Source: Acidimicrobiaceae bacterium (GTDB lineage Bacteria; Actinomycetota; Acidimicrobiia; Acidimicrobiales; RAAP-2). From it: a DNA stretch of 33,174 nucleotides. Every line of letters starts with the position of its first letter. The first letter of the stretch is position 1. Where the stretch lies: the NCBI GenBank assembly GCA_003142095.1, contig PLON01000019.1, forward strand, positions 1 through 33,174, given 5' to 3'. Of this stretch, positions 13,600 to 22,524 are shown one piece after another. The translations under genes were made by a program, and so were the position numbers. The notes under the pieces were generated by a model. The model worked only from the letters and a program-made list of their open reading frames with translations, ran no database searches and was not told the origin of the DNA.

Positions 13600-14226
13600 A
13601 TGAGACTGCCGCACTCACTCAAGAGCACTCACTGGGTGATGTGGTCGAGCCCCGTTCTTCTCTTGGTCCTCGTTTTCACCTTGACCGCCTCGTCGAGTTC
13701 GACGCCACCGCGCCACCTCGACTCCCTCACGGTGCCTCCGGCAAGTACAACCCCGCGAACAAGTACCTCGACGCGGCCAACGACGACGGCCCCCGCGACG
13801 ACCACGACGAGCCCGAGCTCACACGCGAAGGTGAGTACCGTGCACCACGTGGCGCGCACGACATCGCTGGCGCGAACGCCGACGGAGAGCGTCCCGACGA
13901 CGATCGCCGTTCCCGACAAGAACTCGTCCAGCGTGACCGCTTCGAACGCCAAGTCCAGCGTGAACGCGTCCGTCGCGAGCGCCTCGAGCGGCGACGTGAG
14001 CGGTCAGCTCAGCCCAGCGTTCGACGTGGCCGACGTGCCCCTGCGGGGCCCCGGAACCTGGAACGTCGCGACGAGCGCTCCGGCGGCAGTGAACCTGGCG
14101 TGCCCGGGCGCGTCGATCACGGTCAACGGCCAGTTCGAGATCGCGGCCCGCACAACGTGCCAAGTAACCATCGCACCGATGGGTCCAGACCGGTCCGTGA
14201 CGTGGGAACTGACACCAACTACCTGA
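13600..14226 (+). CDS. secreted or membrane-anchored Ser/Thr-rich protein
   Basis: 208 residues from ATG 13600, which follows AAGGA at 6 nt; an ATG at 13564 is in frame but lacks a signal. A hydrophobic segment at residues 15-31 (VLLLVLVFTLTA core) is a signal peptide or anchor. Residues ~32-125 are almost wholly Ser, Thr, Ala and Pro, a flexible and possibly glycosylated wall-spanning linker. The last ~75 residues form a compact beta-like domain with two cysteines (NLACPGA and TTCQV). The other open frame here (13551 on) is a shadow caused by the biased composition. It overlaps the start of the membrane BTAD gene. Confidence 0.75.
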   Translation: MRLPHSLKSTHWVMWSSPVLLLVLVFTLTASSSSTPPRHLDSLTVPPASTTPRTSTSTRPTTTAPATTTTSPSSHAKVSTVHHVARTTSLARTPTESVPTTIAVPDKNSSSVTASNAKSSVNASVASASSGDVSGQLSPAFDVADVPLRGPGTWNVATSAPAAVNLACPGASITVNGQFEIAARTTCQVTIAPMGPDRSVTWELTPTT

Positions 14227-15893
14227 GACGTCCGCTCGGCGCTCGCGTTCACGGAACGGCGCTCGTGCTCTACTTCGCCCTCCTACCCTACGTGGTGCTC
14301 TCGAAGTGGCGCCAGACCTCGAGCGAAAGCAGTGGGTCGCTTGTTCGGGTACTTCTTATCGTTCTCGCACTGTTCTGGATCGGTTTTCTCTGCCAGGTAC
14401 TGCGAAACGTCTGGCGGCTGCGCCAAGGACGGCGAGTGAACTCCGGTGGCAGCGCCTGGCTCGCCGGAGTGGTCGTGGCGATGTTGGCGCTCGCGGTACC
14501 GACTCACGCGACCGCGCACGAACCTACGGCCATCTCCGTTCCGTACAAGTCGACGTCTACTCACGATCATGGCCACCTCCCGGTACCTCTCGTGAGCCTC
14601 TCCCCCATGCCGTTAGCCCTCATGGCGAAGCGTCGCAACGACGCCCTACGCCAACCCCAGGGCGGGGATCTCTTCGACGTGGATGAGTCGATCGAGCTCT
14701 TGCGGGCTTTGGACCCGAATCTCATTGGTCATCTCGTCGCCCTGATCGGCGACGAGACCGACGGCGTGCTGGACGTCCCCGACTCTCCAACGCCCTTAGA
14801 GAGCGTTTCTCCACGTTCGGTAATTCTCGCGTGCTCGCTGGGACCGAGCGCCTCGGGTTCCCTCGTGGGATTCGCTCGAGAGGGTGGACGCCTGCCCATA
14901 CGGGCCTCGTGGAACGTTGACGACATCAAGCGGCGCGTGGTCGCGCTGCACGACGGGACCATTGCCTTCGCGAAGAGCGAGCCCGAACTTCTGCGCGCTC
15001 TCGCGACGCGCACACTTCGCCACAGCGTCGTGCTCTACCTCGGCGCCGCGAACGAGCTCGACGACGAACTCAGTGCGTGTGCGATCACGCTCACGCCCTA
15101 CCTCGAACACGAGACCCGCGCGCCCACCCGAGCTCTCAACGAAGCACCTCGCTCCAGCGATCTGCGCGTCGAACTACTGCGCGCCGATCCCTATGTGGCG
15201 GGAATCGTCGAGCCCTTTACCCCCACGCTTCGCCGACGCTGCGTGGAGATGGTCGCCTATTTGGCCCTGCATCGCCACGAGCCGATCACCGGCGAACGAC
15301 TGCGTACTCGCGTGCTCGTGCACGCTGACGTCGAGGCGTCGACGCGGACTCTCGCGAACACGGCGAGCGCCGTACGCCGAAGCCTCGGCGTCGACGCCCA
15401 GGGTCCGCGCTTGCACCCCGTCACTTCGTCGGGCCTCTACGCCACCCACGGATTCTCGAGCGACGTTGAAGTCTTCTTCACCCTCGTGACGCGCGCTCGC
15501 CAACTTCCCGTAGCCGACGCCGCGCCCCTCGCCCACGAAGCGCTGTTGTTGATCAAAGGAGAGCCGCTCGCGAGCACGCTGCGTGGTTTCGAATGGTTTC
15601 TCGCCGAAGGTCACGCGGCGCGCCTCGCCCGCGACGGTGAGTGGGCGGCCTTAGCGCTGCACCACACGTCACTGCAGCGCGGCAACTACGAACTGGCCTT
15701 TTGGTCCCTGCAGCAAGGGCTTCTCATCGATCCCTACAGCGATGCCCTCAGCGACGCGCTCTCTCGCGTGCCGCGACTACGCGAGTTTGGCGGCGATCGA
15801 ACCCGCCTTGCGCAACGCCAGCCCGTCGGCGCCCGCGGTGCTGTAGCGATGAGTTGGTCGTTCTCGGGCCTCTCGCAACAGGTCTTTCAATAG
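14202..15893 (+). CDS. membrane-embedded BTAD/SARP-like regulator
   Basis: About 563 residues if GTG 14202 is the start (25-nt overlap with the preceding gene); the start is uncertain. Three hydrophobic helices lie near residues 17-36, 47-67 and 83-101. A middle region of ~250 residues follows. The C-terminal ~200 residues then carry a winged-helix-like segment (RRRCVEMVAYLALH, LRTRVLVHADVEASTRTLANTASAVRRSLG) and a helical bacterial transcriptional activator domain (VFFTLVTRARQL, EALLLIKGEPL, LALHHTSLQRGNYELAFWSLQQGLLIDPY). SARP-type regulators are normally soluble, so membrane helices suggest sensing at the envelope, perhaps via the secreted partner gene. Its last 117 nt overlap ddl on the other strand. 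Confidence 0.75.
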   Translation: MGTDTNYLRRPLGARVHGTALVLYFALLPYVVLSKWRQTSSESSGSLVRVLLIVLALFWIGFLCQVLRNVWRLRQGRRVNSGGSAWLAGVVVAMLALAVPTHATAHEPTAISVPYKSTSTHDHGHLPVPLVSLSPMPLALMAKRRNDALRQPQGGDLFDVDESIELLRALDPNLIGHLVALIGDETDGVLDVPDSPTPLESVSPRSVILACSLGPSASGSLVGFAREGGRLPIRASWNVDDIKRRVVALHDGTIAFAKSEPELLRALATRTLRHSVVLYLGAANELDDELSACAITLTPYLEHETRAPTRALNEAPRSSDLRVELLRADPYVAGIVEPFTPTLRRRCVEMVAYLALHRHEPITGERLRTRVLVHADVEASTRTLANTASAVRRSLGVDAQGPRLHPVTSSGLYATHGFSSDVEVFFTLVTRARQLPVADAAPLAHEALLLIKGEPLASTLRGFEWFLAEGHAARLARDGEWAALALHHTSLQRGNYELAFWSLQQGLLIDPYSDALSDALSRVPRLREFGGDRTRLAQRQPVGARGAVAMSWSFSGLSQQVFQ

Positions 15894-16883
15894 TTCACCG
15901 AACGACACTGGCGGATCGACGAAGAGGTATTTCGAGAGCGACCCGGGAATGGTGTTGATCTCGTTCACGTAGAGTTCTTCGTCGTTGGCGAGAAAGTCCA
16001 GCCGCGCCACACCGCGCACCAGGCACAGTTCGGCAATGGTGCGACTCAGTCGAAGGATCTCGTCGCGCCGGTCCGGCGAGAGGAGAGCCGGCAGTTCGCG
16101 CGGCGCCGCGACCATGCCCTCGCCGCCCACGTACTTGTCGCGATAGTTGAGAATCTCCGCGTCGTTCGAACGGCGCAGCGGTCGCTCGATCGCCGAAAGT
16201 TCCAGTGTGGGAAAGGTTCGCATCGCGATCTGAACGTCGGAGAGATCCGCGCGGTAGGGCTCAACGACGCATCCGTTGGCGAAGTGAATATTGGTGCTGA
16301 GCCGAGCGCGCGCCGTGGCGAAATCGGCCACCACGTCGATGCCGATCGACGAACCTCCAAAACGTGGCTTCAAAATGTACGGGCCCTCGAACGCGAGGCT
16401 CGACGTCTCTTCGGAGAAGAGTTCGCGCGCGAGCGTCGGTAGCCCGGCCTCAGCGATGAGCGACGAGAAGGCCCATTTATCCATGCCGAGCGCCGCACCG
16501 GCGAGCGTGGGTCCCGAGTAGGCAAGTCCGGCGAGATCGAGTGCACCCTGAAGCGTCCCATCCTCACCCGGTCCGCCGTGAGTCGCGAGGATGAGAGCAT
16601 CGACGTCGAGACGTCGCTCGCGTCCGAGGCGTGAACCACCGGTGTAAAAACCTCCGGCGTCGCCGAGACGCAGGCTGACCTCGCTCGACCCTCGCGGGAC
16701 GCCGTCGAGAAACGCTTCGGCTTCGACGTCGCTCGGGACCAAATAGAACGAACCCGACTTTGTCCAGTAAATGCCCGCGACGTCGGGCTCGACGCGCGCC
16801 AGCTCGCGCAGAGCCTGCAGGCCCGTCAGAATTGAAATGTCGTGTTCGGGAGTAGGACCCCCGAAGAGAACTCCACTAGTCAC
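15777..16883 (-). CDS. ddl: D-alanine--D-alanine ligase
   Basis: 368 residues from GTG 16883, preceded by GAGG at 6 nt; a GTG at 16898 is the alternative. ATP-grasp motifs are clear: VLFGGPTPEHDIS at the N-terminus, HGGPGEDGTLQGAL, ILKPRFGGSSIGI, then RLDFLANDEELYVNEINTIPGSLSKYLF near the end. The enzyme makes D-Ala-D-Ala for peptidoglycan, which MurF joins to the UDP-muramyl peptide. It is third in a minus-strand operon after the hydrolase and the MurF-like ligase (30-bp gap). A tail of ~25 residues beyond the usual end (after LLREARERP) lies within the region that overlaps the BTAD gene. Confidence 0.93.
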   Translation of the reverse strand: MTSGVLFGGPTPEHDISILTGLQALRELARVEPDVAGIYWTKSGSFYLVPSDVEAEAFLDGVPRGSSEVSLRLGDAGGFYTGGSRLGRERRLDVDALILATHGGPGEDGTLQGALDLAGLAYSGPTLAGAALGMDKWAFSSLIAEAGLPTLARELFSEETSSLAFEGPYILKPRFGGSSIGIDVVADFATARARLSTNIHFANGCVVEPYRADLSDVQIAMRTFPTLELSAIERPLRRSNDAEILNYRDKYVGGEGMVAAPRELPALLSPDRRDEILRLSRTIAELCLVRGVARLDFLANDEELYVNEINTIPGSLSKYLFVDPPVSFGELLKDLLREARERPTHRYSTAGADGLALRKAGSIAAKLA

Positions 16884-16913
16884 CGAACACCTCGCCACGA
16901 CCTCATTAAGACA

Positions 16914-18479
16914 TCAAGGATAGTGGTCGGGCAGGTCGTTCAAGAACAAGACGCCGTCGCCGGGCACGAGATTATTGCGAATCCACTTCACCGCGTCATC
17001 TCGTGTATCAAAGCGCCGCGTGGGTCCGGAGTATCCGGCCGAGAGAGCCACGATGTTCGTTCTCCCGATCGCCAACAATTCGGCGGGCACCGCTTCCACC
17101 AATTGGGCCAAGCGCAGGTTTTCGCCGTGTTGCTCGGCGCCGAGTTCCACCAGTCCGGGAGTTACCACCACGCGTCGGCCGGTGACCGTGAGCGACGCGA
17201 GCGTATTGAGGGCCGCGATCACGCTCGCGGGGTTGGCGTTGAAGGTATCGTCCACGACCACGATTCCCGCCGGGGACGTCGCGACGTTCAAGCGGTTGGC
17301 CACCGGCTGCACCTCGGAGAGGCGTGAGGTAATCTCGGACACGTCAACGCCGAGTTCTCGCGCCGCCGCGATCGCGCAGGCCAGATTGGTCGGTTGGACG
17401 CCGACGATTTCGTCACGTTCCACGATCGTCGCGCCATCGACAACGATCGTCCAGCGATGCGCATCAACGCCAACGCGCACGTCCGCACTGACCATCGTCG
17501 AGCCCGCGGTGACGACCCGCTTGCCCTGTTCGCGCAGATCCCTCACCCATCCGCCAAGACGAGCATCATCGATGTTGAGAACAATGGTGGGAGCGACTTC
17601 CGTGATCTCATGTTTGGCCGCTTCGACCACGTCGAGACTCTTCATTCGCTCCAAGTGCACCGGACCGATCGCCGTGACGACGGCAATCTCCGGCGCACAC
17701 CACGAGGTCAGCTCGCGGATCTCGCCGGGACCGTACGTGCCCATTTCGCCAATGAAGATTCTCGTGTCATCGGCGACGTTTTCGTTGATGGCCCGCGACA
17801 GTCCCGCACGATTGTTGAAACTCCGTGGTGACGCCACGGCCCCGGCGTTTGGTCCGAGAAGGGTGCTCAGGTAGTTCTTGGTCGACGTCTTTCCATAGGA
17901 GCCGGTGATCGCCACGACCCGGGGACTGGCTTTGGCGAGACGACGCAGCGCCTGATCGACGAACCGTTGCGCGCGACGATCCTCCATGGGGCGAAGGGCG
18001 CGCGTCACGAGGTCCAACATCGGCGGCACGGCGAGCACCATGACGACGGCCCCGAGGTACGGATGCGGCGCGAGAGCGCTGACGCCCGCAATCACCGCCG
18101 ACACGAACGTCGCCAGAAGGGCGGTCGTGCGCAGGCGCCGAGTCCACTCGAGGCGACTCGTGCGTCCGCGTATCGAAAGTCCCACGGGACAGAAGAGTCC
18201 GTAGATGACCGTCGCGACGACGAGAAGGTCCCAGGCGCGAAAGACAATGGTGACGAGCATGGCCACGATGAGGACGTGACTGAGCGTGAAGGGACGTCGA
18301 GGTCTCGCCGTCGTGGTCTTGGCGCTCGTGCGCTGCGGCGAGGACCAGCGCGCGAGAAAACGCATCAGCGACGTCGGGTCATAGTGTTCGCGTTGCAGAA
18401 CGCGTAGCCACCGTGCCATCTGCGCGCCGTAGGCGACCGCGAGCAACGCGCTGAGCGCGAGTGCCTCAGCGATCTTCAC
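16914..18479 (-). CDS. membrane-anchored MurF-like Mur ligase
   Basis: 521 residues from GTG 18479, overlapping the hydrolase stop as GTGA. Residues 1-160 hold about four to five hydrophobic helices (near 5-22, 66-82, 84-100, 118-135, 141-157) in place of the usual MurF substrate-binding domain. The Mur ligase core follows: P-loop ITGSYGKTST (191-200), SFNNRAGLSRAI (220-231), VVDDTFNANPASV (408-420), PGLVELGAEQHG (441-452) and the ending NDLPDHYP. MurF adds D-Ala-D-Ala to the muramyl tripeptide. Adjacent ddl supports a role with D-Ala-D-Ala, but the changed N-terminus may mean a different, perhaps lipid-linked, acceptor. The membrane-bound MurF-like subfamily is known to me; its substrate is not. 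Confidence 0.85.
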   Translation of the reverse strand: MKIAEALALSALLAVAYGAQMARWLRVLQREHYDPTSLMRFLARWSSPQRTSAKTTTARPRRPFTLSHVLIVAMLVTIVFRAWDLLVVATVIYGLFCPVGLSIRGRTSRLEWTRRLRTTALLATFVSAVIAGVSALAPHPYLGAVVMVLAVPPMLDLVTRALRPMEDRRAQRFVDQALRRLAKASPRVVAITGSYGKTSTKNYLSTLLGPNAGAVASPRSFNNRAGLSRAINENVADDTRIFIGEMGTYGPGEIRELTSWCAPEIAVVTAIGPVHLERMKSLDVVEAAKHEITEVAPTIVLNIDDARLGGWVRDLREQGKRVVTAGSTMVSADVRVGVDAHRWTIVVDGATIVERDEIVGVQPTNLACAIAAARELGVDVSEITSRLSEVQPVANRLNVATSPAGIVVVDDTFNANPASVIAALNTLASLTVTGRRVVVTPGLVELGAEQHGENLRLAQLVEAVPAELLAIGRTNIVALSAGYSGPTRRFDTRDDAVKWIRNNLVPGDGVLFLNDLPDHYP

Positions 18480-19228
18480 TGACGCAGAGCCTTCTCGGCG
18501 GCGTCCATGAGGGCGGTAGGCGCCTCCAGTGGTACGAGATGGCCCACGCCGTCGAGAACGGTCAGGCTCGTTGGCCCCTCCGTCAGCTCCATGGCTCGCC
18601 TCGCCACGTCGACGGGAACCTCGTGGTCGTTCTCGCCCCAGACAAAAGTGACAGGCATGGCGAGCAACGTCAGTTCGCTTTCGTAGCTTTCGTTGACACT
18701 CGCCACGAGGACGTTGCGCATGACGCCCTCCGCGTTTCGATAGTCCGTCGATCCGTACTTGTTGCGCGCCGCTTCGAGGCGACGCGGACTCACGAGACGA
18801 CGGCGAGCGAGCGAGCGCAGCGTTCGATACGCCAGCGGAGAGAGCGCCGAACTCGTCGCGCGCACGAGCGGCGCGCCCGACACCACGAGAGCGTGAGTGA
18901 GTTCTGGGTGGCGACTCGCCGCGACCACCGCAATACATCCGCCTCGGGAGTGCCCGACGAGAACGATCGGTTCCTCGGCGATCTCGCGCAGTGTCGGCAG
19001 GATCAAGTCGGCGTAGTGTCGTGCGCCCCCGGCCACGAGAGGCGCGGGCGACGCGCCACAGCCCGGAAGATCAAGCGCCACCGACGCGAAACCGCGCTCC
19101 GCCAGAGCCGTCGCCGCGGCGGCGAAGTCTGCACCTCGCCGCGCCCAGCCGTGTAGCCACACCACTCGAACCGGTCCCGCGCCGTAGGACTCTCCAAAGA
19201 CCCGCGAATCACCGTAGCTACGAAGCAC
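18476..19228 (-). CDS. alpha/beta hydrolase
   Basis: 250 residues from GTG 19226-19228. It has an oxyanion-loop motif LHGWARRG, the nucleophile elbow GHSRGG (92-97, Ser94), the acid D201 in WGENDHEVP and His230 in DGVGHLVPLE, so the catalytic triad is complete. No signal peptide. Substrate unknown; possible esterase, lipase or peptidase. It is the first gene of the operon leading into the MurF-like ligase (4-nt overlap) and Ddl, so a role in cell-envelope metabolism is possible. It is divergent from the helicase gene at 19301 across a 72-bp promoter region. Confidence 0.9.
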   Translation of the reverse strand: MLRSYGDSRVFGESYGAGPVRVVWLHGWARRGADFAAAATALAERGFASVALDLPGCGASPAPLVAGGARHYADLILPTLREIAEEPIVLVGHSRGGCIAVVAASRHPELTHALVVSGAPLVRATSSALSPLAYRTLRSLARRRLVSPRRLEAARNKYGSTDYRNAEGVMRNVLVASVNESYESELTLLAMPVTFVWGENDHEVPVDVARRAMELTEGPTSLTVLDGVGHLVPLEAPTALMDAAEKALRQ

Positions 19229-19300
19229 GTCTCAAAGGTTAGTGAGGCCCAACCTCGGGCCAGAACCACGTCACGGGCTCCCGATAGCGTCGTAGGCACC

Positions 19301-20908
19301 ATGGACGAGGCGAACTTCTCAGACGACCTCTTGTTCGGGCTGACCCCCGAACAACGAGAGGCCGTCATGTCGCCCGCGCGACGACACCTCGTTCGCGCGA
19401 CCGCCGGGTCGGGCAAGACCCACGTTCTGACCTTACGAATTCAACGACGCGTCGCTGATGAAGAGATCGCCCCCGACCAGATTCTGGCCATGACCTTTAC
19501 TCGCAAGGCCGGCGACGAACTACGCAAGCGCCTCTTTCGCGCCGGGGTGCGCGACGTCCGCGCGGGCACCTTTCACCGCGCAGCGCTGAACCTCGTCACG
19601 CAGTATCGCGAAGATCGCCACCTGCGGCCCCTCACGCTCGAACCGAACCGACGCAAGTTAGTGAGTGCACTCGCCGCGCAACTGCGCGACAGCGGAGAAT
19701 TGAAACTTGAGGACTGGCAACTGCCGCGTCTCGAGCAAGAGATTGGCTGGGCGCTCAGCCAGGGCTACAACGGCACAACGTACGCGAAGCACGCGCGGCG
19801 ACTGCGACGCGAAGCGCCATTGCCGCCGGCCCAACTCGCCGAAGTACTCGATCGCTACGTGGGGCTATGCCGCAGTCGCGGACTATTGGACTTCGACCTG
19901 CTCTTGAGCGAGGCCATCTCGCTGCTACGAGACGAGCCCGACGTGCTCGCCTCGTTTCGCTACCGCAATCGTTCGTTGTACGTGGACGAGACTCAAGACA
20001 TGAACCCCCTTCAGTTCATGTTGCTGCGACAGATGGCGGGCGACGACCCCGATCTTTTTTGCGTCGGCGACCCGAATCAGTCGATCTACGGCTTCAACGG
20101 CGCGACCCCGACGCTCATCAACGACATCCTCGCCACCTGGCCCGACACGGTCGTACTCGACCTCACGCGCAACCATCGCTCGACCGCCAACATCATTGCG
20201 GTCGCGAATACGTTGCTCGAACCGGGAGCGCGCGGGATCGAGCCGGCGAAGGACGAGGGCGACGTGCCGCTCATTCGCAACTACGACACCGATGAACAAG
20301 AGGCCGAACACGTGGCCACCTGGCTCGCGGCCAAGCACCAACCGGGCAGCCCCTGGCACGCCATGGCCGTGCTGGCGCGCACCAACGCCCAATTGGAACT
20401 TGTCGCGAGTTACTTAGAAGCCGCCAACATCCCCGCCGAACGTCGCGGACCAGAACATTCACCCGCCTCGGACCTGATGGCCTCTGAGCCAGCCGCGCGG
20501 CGATTAGAGGAACTCGATCGAGACGCCGTCGCGCTCTCCACCATCCACCGAGCAAAGGGCTTGGAATTTCAACACGTGGCTGCGATTGGCTGGGCCGAAG
20601 GCCAGTTACCCAATTACAACGCCACGTCGGGCGAACAACTCGCGGAAGAACAGCGCCTGGCGTACGTGGCTCTCAGTCGTGCGGAACAGTCGTTGCTCAT
20701 CACCTGGAGTCGAGGTCGTAACGATCCGCGCTACCCCGACCGATTGCCGTCGCGCTTTCTTGGTCCCATCGAACGAGTCGTCGCCGAGATCGAGCATCGC
20801 AATGCACCGCTGCGCGGGGACGCGAGAAAAGCTCGCCTCGACGCGATCAAGGCGTCGCTCACCGAGAGTCTGGCGCTGATTGAAGAGGGCACGCGCTCGA
20901 CGAAGTGA
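19301..20908 (+). CDS. compact UvrD/Rep-family (SF1A) DNA helicase
   Basis: 535 residues. SF1 motifs in order: Q motif LTPEQREAV (14-22), Walker A ATAGSGKT (33-40), Ia MTFTRKAGDELRKRL, II YVDETQDMN, III GDPNQSIYGFNGA, IV LTRNHRSTANI, V STIHRAKGLEFQHV and VI RLAYVALSRAEQSLLITWS. This is a 3'-5' ATP-dependent DNA translocase. It is about 130-200 residues shorter than UvrD/PcrA, mostly between motifs IV and V, so the 2B subdomain appears reduced, and it lacks the C-terminal nuclease or HRDC domain of some relatives. A role in repair or replication restart is inferred. The ATG at 19301 is the natural start. Confidence 0.92.
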   Translation: MDEANFSDDLLFGLTPEQREAVMSPARRHLVRATAGSGKTHVLTLRIQRRVADEEIAPDQILAMTFTRKAGDELRKRLFRAGVRDVRAGTFHRAALNLVTQYREDRHLRPLTLEPNRRKLVSALAAQLRDSGELKLEDWQLPRLEQEIGWALSQGYNGTTYAKHARRLRREAPLPPAQLAEVLDRYVGLCRSRGLLDFDLLLSEAISLLRDEPDVLASFRYRNRSLYVDETQDMNPLQFMLLRQMAGDDPDLFCVGDPNQSIYGFNGATPTLINDILATWPDTVVLDLTRNHRSTANIIAVANTLLEPGARGIEPAKDEGDVPLIRNYDTDEQEAEHVATWLAAKHQPGSPWHAMAVLARTNAQLELVASYLEAANIPAERRGPEHSPASDLMASEPAARRLEELDRDAVALSTIHRAKGLEFQHVAAIGWAEGQLPNYNATSGEQLAEEQRLAYVALSRAEQSLLITWSRGRNDPRYPDRLPSRFLGPIERVVAEIEHRNAPLRGDARKARLDAIKASLTESLALIEEGTRSTK

Positions 20909-20969
20909 TCAATCGAGCACGGGTATAGTTCGCACGAGTGACGCACATTTTCAACAAGATGGGCCAGCG

Positions 20970-22520
20970 ATGAACGGCGCCCGCGCACTCCTGGCGACCT
21001 TGGCAGCAAACGACGTTAACGTCTGCTTCGCGAACCCCGGTACGTCGGAGATGCACTTCGTCGCCGCACTCGACGATTCACCGGAGATGCGCGGCGTGCT
21101 CTGCCTCTTTGAGGGCGTCGCCACCGGCGCCGCCGACGGATTCGCGCGCGTGAGTGGACGTCCCGCGGCGACCCTGTTGCACCTCGGACCAGGTCTCGCC
21201 AATGGCTGGGCCAACCTCCACAACGCGCGGCGCGCGCACGTACCCCTCGTCAACATCGTCGGCGATCACGCCACGTACCACGCGGCCTACGACGCTCCCC
21301 TGCAAAGCAACATCGAGTCCCTCGCGGCGCCGCTCGAGGGTTGGTATCGGCGCAGCACCGCGAGCGATCAACTCGCCCGCGACACGGCCGACGCCGTCGC
21401 GGCCAGTTACGGTCCACCCGGGCGAGTCGCGACGCTCGTCGTGCCGGCCGATGTGAGTTGGAACGCCGTCGACGAGCCGAGATCGTGGCCCCGCGCCGAA
21501 CGATCAGCGCGTGCGCACGTCGACGACGAAGAACTGTCGCTGTCGGTGCGCGTACTTCGCTCGCGACGCACCGCGCTACTGCTCGGCGGATCGCTCAGCC
21601 GTGAGCACCTCGCACTCGCTCACCGCGTTGCTCGGGCCACCTCATCGCGAGTAGTCATGGAAACGTTTCCCACCATTGTCGATCGCGGAGCTGGTGTGGC
21701 CGAACCGGAACGGCTCAACTACCTGAGCGAGTTCGCCCTCGACCAGTTGAAGGACGTCGAAACAGTCATCCTGATCGGCGCACGCGAGCCGGTGGGTTTT
21801 TTCGCCTATCCGAACGTGGCGAGTCGACTCGTCCCGGACCCCGCCGAGATCATCGACTTGGTCGCCCCGGGTGGCGACGTGGGTACGGCCTTGGAAGCGC
21901 TCGTCGACGCGCTGTCGGCTCCCTCTCTCGACGCCGAGCGCGGAGACGTACCCGTTGCCCCGACGGGCGATCTCACGACCCAGTCCTTCGCCGCAGCGGT
22001 AGCGGCGACCTTGCCCGAGGGCGTCATCGTCGCCGACGAGTCCAACACGAGTGGTGTGCACCTCGCGGGCGCCATGCGCTTCGCTTCGCCACACCGCTGG
22101 ATGACGCTCACCGGCGGCGCGATTGGCTACGGACTGCCCGTAGCGCTCGGGGCCGCCGTGGCGTCACAAGGACGGGTGCTCGCTCTCGAGTCCGACGGCT
22201 CGATGATGTACACCTTGCAAGCCCTCTGGACAATGGCCCGCGAGGGACTCGACGTGACCGTGGTCGGGCTGTCCAATCGCAGCTACGCCATTCTCAACTT
22301 CGAACTGTCACGCGTGGGAGCCAGCGCGACCGGAACACAGAGTGCGCGCATGCTCGATATCGACGATCCCACGCTCGACCTCGCCGCACTGGCCTCCGCC
22401 CAGGGAGTCCCAAGCGTGCGAGCGACGAACGCCGAAGAATTGGTCAGCGCGCTTGAGCGTTCCTACGCAACGCCCGGACCGATGTTCATCGAAGCCGTGT
22501 TACCCAAACGTTTTGGCTAG
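20970..22520 (+). CDS. thiamine-diphosphate enzyme, acetolactate synthase-like
   Basis: 516 residues from ATG 20970; the frame runs upstream, but MNGARALLATLAANDVNVCFANPGTSEMHF is the conserved family start. E48 in CLFEGVATGAADGFAR is the catalytic glutamate that activates thiamine diphosphate. The cofactor motif is SDGSMMYTLQALWTMAREGLDV..SNRSYAIL near residues 408-440, with GAIGYGLPVALGAA before it. It belongs to the acetolactate synthase large-subunit-like / benzoylformate decarboxylase group, whose true reaction is usually unknown; no small regulatory subunit gene is adjacent. The usual GDGS reads as ESDGS. It follows the helicase by 61 bp and converges on fabZ with a 4-bp gap. Confidence 0.85.
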   Translation: MNGARALLATLAANDVNVCFANPGTSEMHFVAALDDSPEMRGVLCLFEGVATGAADGFARVSGRPAATLLHLGPGLANGWANLHNARRAHVPLVNIVGDHATYHAAYDAPLQSNIESLAAPLEGWYRRSTASDQLARDTADAVAASYGPPGRVATLVVPADVSWNAVDEPRSWPRAERSARAHVDDEELSLSVRVLRSRRTALLLGGSLSREHLALAHRVARATSSRVVMETFPTIVDRGAGVAEPERLNYLSEFALDQLKDVETVILIGAREPVGFFAYPNVASRLVPDPAEIIDLVAPGGDVGTALEALVDALSAPSLDAERGDVPVAPTGDLTTQSFAAAVAATLPEGVIVADESNTSGVHLAGAMRFASPHRWMTLTGGAIGYGLPVALGAAVASQGRVLALESDGSMMYTLQALWTMAREGLDVTVVGLSNRSYAILNFELSRVGASATGTQSARMLDIDDPTLDLAALASAQGVPSVRATNAEELVSALERSYATPGPMFIEAVLPKRFG

Positions 22521-22524
22521 CGGA

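Noticed and set aside
13551-14201. N-terminal extension of the BTAD protein frame
   Set aside because: This part is the shifted frame of the Ser/Thr-rich secreted protein gene; its Arg/Glu-rich translation is compositional.
18480-18938. Longer N-terminus for the MurF-like ligase
   Set aside because: It would lie inside the hydrolase gene; the GTGA overlap at 18476-18479 gives a natural start.
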